Source: Pseudopedobacter sp040392825 (GTDB lineage: Bacteria; Bacteroidota; Bacteroidia; Sphingobacteriales; Sphingobacteriaceae). Taken from it: a stretch of DNA of 34,963 nucleotides. The notes beneath the pieces were generated by a model. The model was not told the origin of the DNA, made no database searches, and was given only the letters and a program-made list of their open reading frames with translations. Position numbers and translations under genes: made by a program. Below are positions 33,101 to 34,963 of the stretch, piece by piece. Each line of letters begins with the position of its first letter. Positions within the stretch are counted from its first letter, which is position 1. The stretch is taken from assembly GCF_040392825.1 (NCBI RefSeq), contig NZ_JBEBVH010000006.1, positions 1 through 34,963 on the forward strand, in the 5' to 3' direction.

Positions 33101-33723
33101 TTTACTTCTTTACGAATCTGGGTCTCGTAAGATAAAAACCTGATTTCTAAAGTGTAAACACCTGGTGCTACAGAAATATTGTATGTACCATTGGCATTGG
33201 CTATCGTAGTTTTATTAAGCTCTACTACTTTTACGCTTGCAGATGGTAATATTTCATTCTTTTCATCATAGATTTTTCCGGTAATCAATCCCGCCGATGG
33301 TTGTCCCTGCACAGTTGCACTTCTTGGAGCTGGGAAAATGGAAATTTGTTTCCCTATAACTTTATAGGTATAACTTGTGTTTTTTAACGCAACATCCAAT
33401 ACTTCCTGTACGGTCTTTTGTACCATATTCAGGTTGATCACTTTGTCGCTTATCTTGTTTACTCCTGATTCTTCATAGAAAATCCTATAATCGCTTTTAC
33501 GTTGAATTTGTTCAAAAACATCTTTTACTTTACCATTTTGAATATTAATGGTAAACTTTGTTTGCGAATAAGTTTTTGCATGTACACTTATTATACTCGC
33601 AAATAACAATATGGATACTAGCTTCATCAAGTGCACACCTATTTTTTGCATAACTTTAGGTACTTTTTTTAACTGTAATAGGTTAATAAATTGTATTATC
33701 GTTTTGGAAGATGTTGGTCGCAT
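30190..33723 (-). CDS. SusC/RagA-family TonB-dependent transporter with STN domain (locus 2)
   Basis: This 1177-residue outer-membrane transporter has a long N-region plus signal (about 1-52, ending AKTYSQ), an STN domain (about 53-128, VKDVFEQIQRKSDYRIFYEE), a carboxypeptidase-like beta-sandwich (about 147-225, ITGKIYDEKNEILPSASVKV), a SusC plug (about 228-380, LNQVVVTALGIEKEEKALGYA, VVLRGDNVLALGGSGALIVVD, GPGAAALYGSRASNGAIIIT) and a barrel ending FGFSLNLEF. The plug opening (ALGIEKEEKALGYAVQ) differs from the locus 1 protein (GYGEVNKRDLTGAV), so the two are not recent copies. It lies 38 bases after FecR, which should transmit its signal. Confidence 0.97.
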   Translation of the reverse strand: MRPTSSKTIIQFINLLQLKKVPKVMQKIGVHLMKLVSILLFASIISVHAKTYSQTKFTINIQNGKVKDVFEQIQRKSDYRIFYEESGVNKISDKVINLNMVQKTVQEVLDVALKNTSYTYKVIGKQISIFPAPRSATVQGQPSAGLITGKIYDEKNEILPSASVKVVELNKTTIANANGTYNISVAPGVYTLEIRFLSYETQIRKEVKVQSGKTTALDIRLMPDAKQLNQVVVTALGIEKEEKALGYAVQKIEGIEVSQSPTSNWINALSGKVAGLNLNKVGGPVGTSDVVLRGDNVLALGGSGALIVVDGVPISSSQTGTGDGPIIGSDNPVDFGSSLSDLNPEDIENISVLKGPGAAALYGSRASNGAIIITTKSGKKSPGLGIYVNTYLTAYQVNNYPDYQWEYGQGTVGQDWYSYNNSVDGNSTKGTTGAWGPRFLGQPYFQFHSPYDTEAYSNPITAPRTERMPWVPQKNAYSGFFQSAVTSYTSVAVAGEGFRASAAYHKNEWIVPNTGFERILLSLSGNRKLSSKVNLNAKANYSRKYTDNLPSQGYNNQTVMYFMIQQTPNINIDWYKQRWVPGEENVQEFSPFWNGLDNPYVVAYDMTNASDRHNMVGNVQAIVQINDHLDFSVRSGADMSYEYRSQQRPQSTYRWKDGMYRQQNVFRIEANSDFLLKYKGAIPGLKYTASFGGNQRFNDYKYDNMMADRLTLPGVYNIANSRDPVITRSDKQRFLVNSLYGFVNLDFKGKYYLEITGRNDWSSTLPSHNSSFFYPSVNTSVLLNEVFAMPNWISFAKVRGSFASTGVDSKDPYAFLMNYYQTDFPGSLTTPGTLPNANLKPQFTDAYETGFDLRMFKGRLGLDVALYKGSTRNQIINLPVDPSGGFTSAMTNVGKVENKGIEVQFKGTPVQKKNGFKWDVNINWAANRNKVVDVASALGTEKRLNLYGISWANLYLVAEEGKALGQLYGLGFKRTPDGEMIFNNGLPVFTDTIQNFGNTNPNYTMSIKNSFSWRGLTGSFLWDARVGGKMMSYSHAMLSGGGKLTNTLPGRETGIVGPGVIENADGSYSPNNVRIPAALYYAQYYHFTLMESNVFSSSYLKLREVSLSYKLPKRFIKWHAIKNASLAITGRDLLVFSKFPLFDPETATLNSAQVLPGIEIGQFPSTRSFGFSLNLEF

Positions 33724-33761
33724 CTTCCATTTTATTTTTAATGTATTATCGTTAATCCGAT

Positions 33762-34907
33762 CTATAGTTGGTCAGTACTTCGCTTTAAAACCCACCCCCT
33801 TTCTGTTTTTTCTGCCTGACAGCGTGTAGTCAGTGCAATTACGTGTAAAATTTGTTCCGGCTCCGGTTCAAGGTTCAACCGTCCCGAAAAATATCTCTCT
33901 TCCTTTGTGGAATCATCTAATTGAATAGTTATATTATAATACCGGGTAAGCGTTTTTAATAGTTCTGATAAATTCTCATTTTTCAAATACAGATATCCAG
34001 ACTTCCATGAAGTAAACATCTCGGTATCCACATTGGTTAGTTTAAAAGATTTTGTATCTGTAAAAACGCCCATATTTCCGGGAACAAGACGAGCAGTGTT
34101 TTTATCGTTACCCAGATCTGCTAACAATACACTCCCTTGTACCAACGTAGTTTTTATATCTTTTTCATCAGTATATGCTCTCACGTTAAATGAGGTACCC
34201 AGTACTTTTACATCTACGTCTTTAGCATATACATGAAAAGGTTTCTCCGCATGATGTGCTACGTCAAAAAAAGCTTCTCCCTGTAATAAAACCTCTCGTT
34301 TGTTTCCTTTAAAAGTATTAGGATACACCAAACGGGAACCTGAATTTAACCACACTTTAGTACCGTCAGACAATACCAGTTCTGCTCTTCTCCCGTACGG
34401 AACCACTAAAGTGCTAAATGCATGCCTTCCGGTTTCCAGTTTCTGAATCAGCTCACTACCACTCCCATTTTTTATCTCAAGCTCTCCTTTTGTATAATCT
34501 ATTCCCGCATTTCCGGCTAAATCTATACTTCTTTCCTCATCCAGAATTAAACGTGTTTCTTTCAGATTACCCATTTCAATCTGGCCATTTCCAGCATAAG
34601 AGAATAGTTCTTCTCTGGTATCTATGCCATACTGGCTCAATGTTAAATAAACGATACCCCCTAAAAACAATACAATTGCTGCAGCTGCAACTCTAAAAAA
34701 CACGAGATTTCTGATTTTCCCGTTATTTAAACTGATTTTCTTATACAATCCTGTTTTCAGCCCTCTGGATCTGGCATTCCATTGAGACATAGACATACCA
34801 TCGTCTTCATTTAATTGATCGTACCATGTCTCAACCAGCTTCCGCTCCTCTTCAGTACACTTTCCTTTAAGGTACTTCTCTATCAGTTTTTCTAACTCGG
34901 GTTTCAC
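33762..34907 (-). CDS. FecR-family anti-sigma factor (locus 2), GTG start
   Basis: This 381-residue inner-membrane anti-sigma factor has a cytoplasmic helical N-region (about 1-65, LEKLIEKYLKGKCTEEERKL), one transmembrane helix (about 68-90), a periplasmic FecR domain (about 165-270, TLVVPYGRRAELVLSDGTKVW, GEAFFDVAHHAEKPFHVYA, VLGTSFNVRAY) and a DUF4974 domain (about 310-375, SELLKTLTRYYNITIQLDD). An in-frame stop lies just upstream and no ATG precedes the helical region, so GTG 34907 is the start. Its ECF sigma partner is expected beyond the right edge, as in locus 1. Confidence 0.94.
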   Translation of the reverse strand: MKPELEKLIEKYLKGKCTEEERKLVETWYDQLNEDDGMSMSQWNARSRGLKTGLYKKISLNNGKIRNLVFFRVAAAAIVLFLGGIVYLTLSQYGIDTREELFSYAGNGQIEMGNLKETRLILDEERSIDLAGNAGIDYTKGELEIKNGSGSELIQKLETGRHAFSTLVVPYGRRAELVLSDGTKVWLNSGSRLVYPNTFKGNKREVLLQGEAFFDVAHHAEKPFHVYAKDVDVKVLGTSFNVRAYTDEKDIKTTLVQGSVLLADLGNDKNTARLVPGNMGVFTDTKSFKLTNVDTEMFTSWKSGYLYLKNENLSELLKTLTRYYNITIQLDDSTKEERYFSGRLNLEPEPEQILHVIALTTRCQAEKTERGWVLKRSTDQL

Positions 34908-34933
34908 TTTTTACAGGCCTTTTTATAAAGAGA

Positions 34934-34960
34934 CAATAGTACTTGAGTAAAGTACTATTG
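34934..34960 (-). terminator. Inverted repeat at the right window edge
   Basis: CAATAGTAC (34934-34942) and GTACTATTG (34952-34960) form a perfect 9-base stem with a 9-base loop; two more pairs may form beyond a mismatch. It lies 27 bases before the GTG start of fecR, where the preceding sigma factor gene should end. On the minus strand only a short T-rich stretch (TCTCTTTATAAAAA) follows, so it may be a partial terminator or an operator. The surrounding context is cut off. Confidence 0.5.
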
Positions 34961-34963
34961 CCT

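Noticed and set aside
17741..33723. Possibility that loci 1 and 2 are a recent duplication
   Set aside because: The SusC plug sequences, SusD subfamilies, accessory beta-sandwich families and gene order all differ; only EEP2 and EEP3 look like fairly close paralogues.

Overview
The window is AT-rich chromosomal DNA from a member of the Bacteroidota, most likely Sphingobacteriaceae (Pedobacter or Sphingobacterium type). This rests on SusC/SusD pairs with STN domains, FecR/ECF sigma switches of Bacteroidota type, a type IX secretion (T9SS) sorting tail, DUF1080 and DUF5689 family proteins, and A-rich rather than Shine-Dalgarno-like leaders. The exact genus is an inference. Every well-supported gene lies on the minus strand, so transcription runs from high to low coordinates. 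I see no rRNA, tRNA, CRISPR array or intact insertion sequence.

Layout in transcription order. (A) 34963-24040 is Sus-like locus 2: FecR anti-sigma factor, STN-type SusC, SusD, a DUF5689-like lipoprotein, a PLD-fold lipoprotein, a small secreted beta-sandwich protein and an endonuclease/exonuclease/phosphatase (EEP) lipoprotein. Its ECF sigma gene is probably just outside the window. (B) 24039-23231 is an 0.8 kb gap with one doubtful plus-strand ORF, hairpins and a short direct repeat. (C) 23230-9301 is Sus-like locus 1: ECF sigma factor, FecR, STN-SusC, SusD, secreted EEP, two tandem small beta-sandwich proteins, a large DUF5689-like lipoprotein, a second EEP (lipoprotein) and a T9SS-targeted propeller-like protein. 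(D) 9300-8643 is a 0.66 kb AT-rich gap that must hold the promoter of the next operon. (E) 8642-842 is a compact eight-gene operon with the hallmarks of the periplasmic 3-keto-glycoside pathway: GMC dehydrogenase, Tat-exported small subunit, Gfo/Idh/MocA oxidoreductase, TIM-barrel isomerase-like protein, lipoprotein cytochrome c, DUF1080 protein, MFS permease and a second TIM-barrel protein. It ends at a strong terminator. (F) 649-1 is the start of a TonB-dependent receptor that runs off the window.

How the genes may work together. In (E) the cytoplasmic-looking flavoprotein is probably carried out by its Tat-signal partner, oxidises C3 of glycosides in the periplasm and passes electrons to the cytochrome. 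DUF1080 would cleave the 3-keto product, the MFS permease would import it, and the cytoplasmic Gfo/Idh and TIM-barrel enzymes would return it to ordinary sugar metabolism. Loci (A) and (C) look like polysaccharide utilisation loci but encode no recognisable glycoside hydrolase. Instead they have three EEP-fold phosphodiesterase or nuclease relatives, one PLD-fold protein, two OB-like DUF5689 proteins and a family of shared beta-sandwich modules. My main proposal is that they are paired uptake systems for a phosphodiester polymer or lipid headgroup, with extracellular nucleic acid the first candidate.
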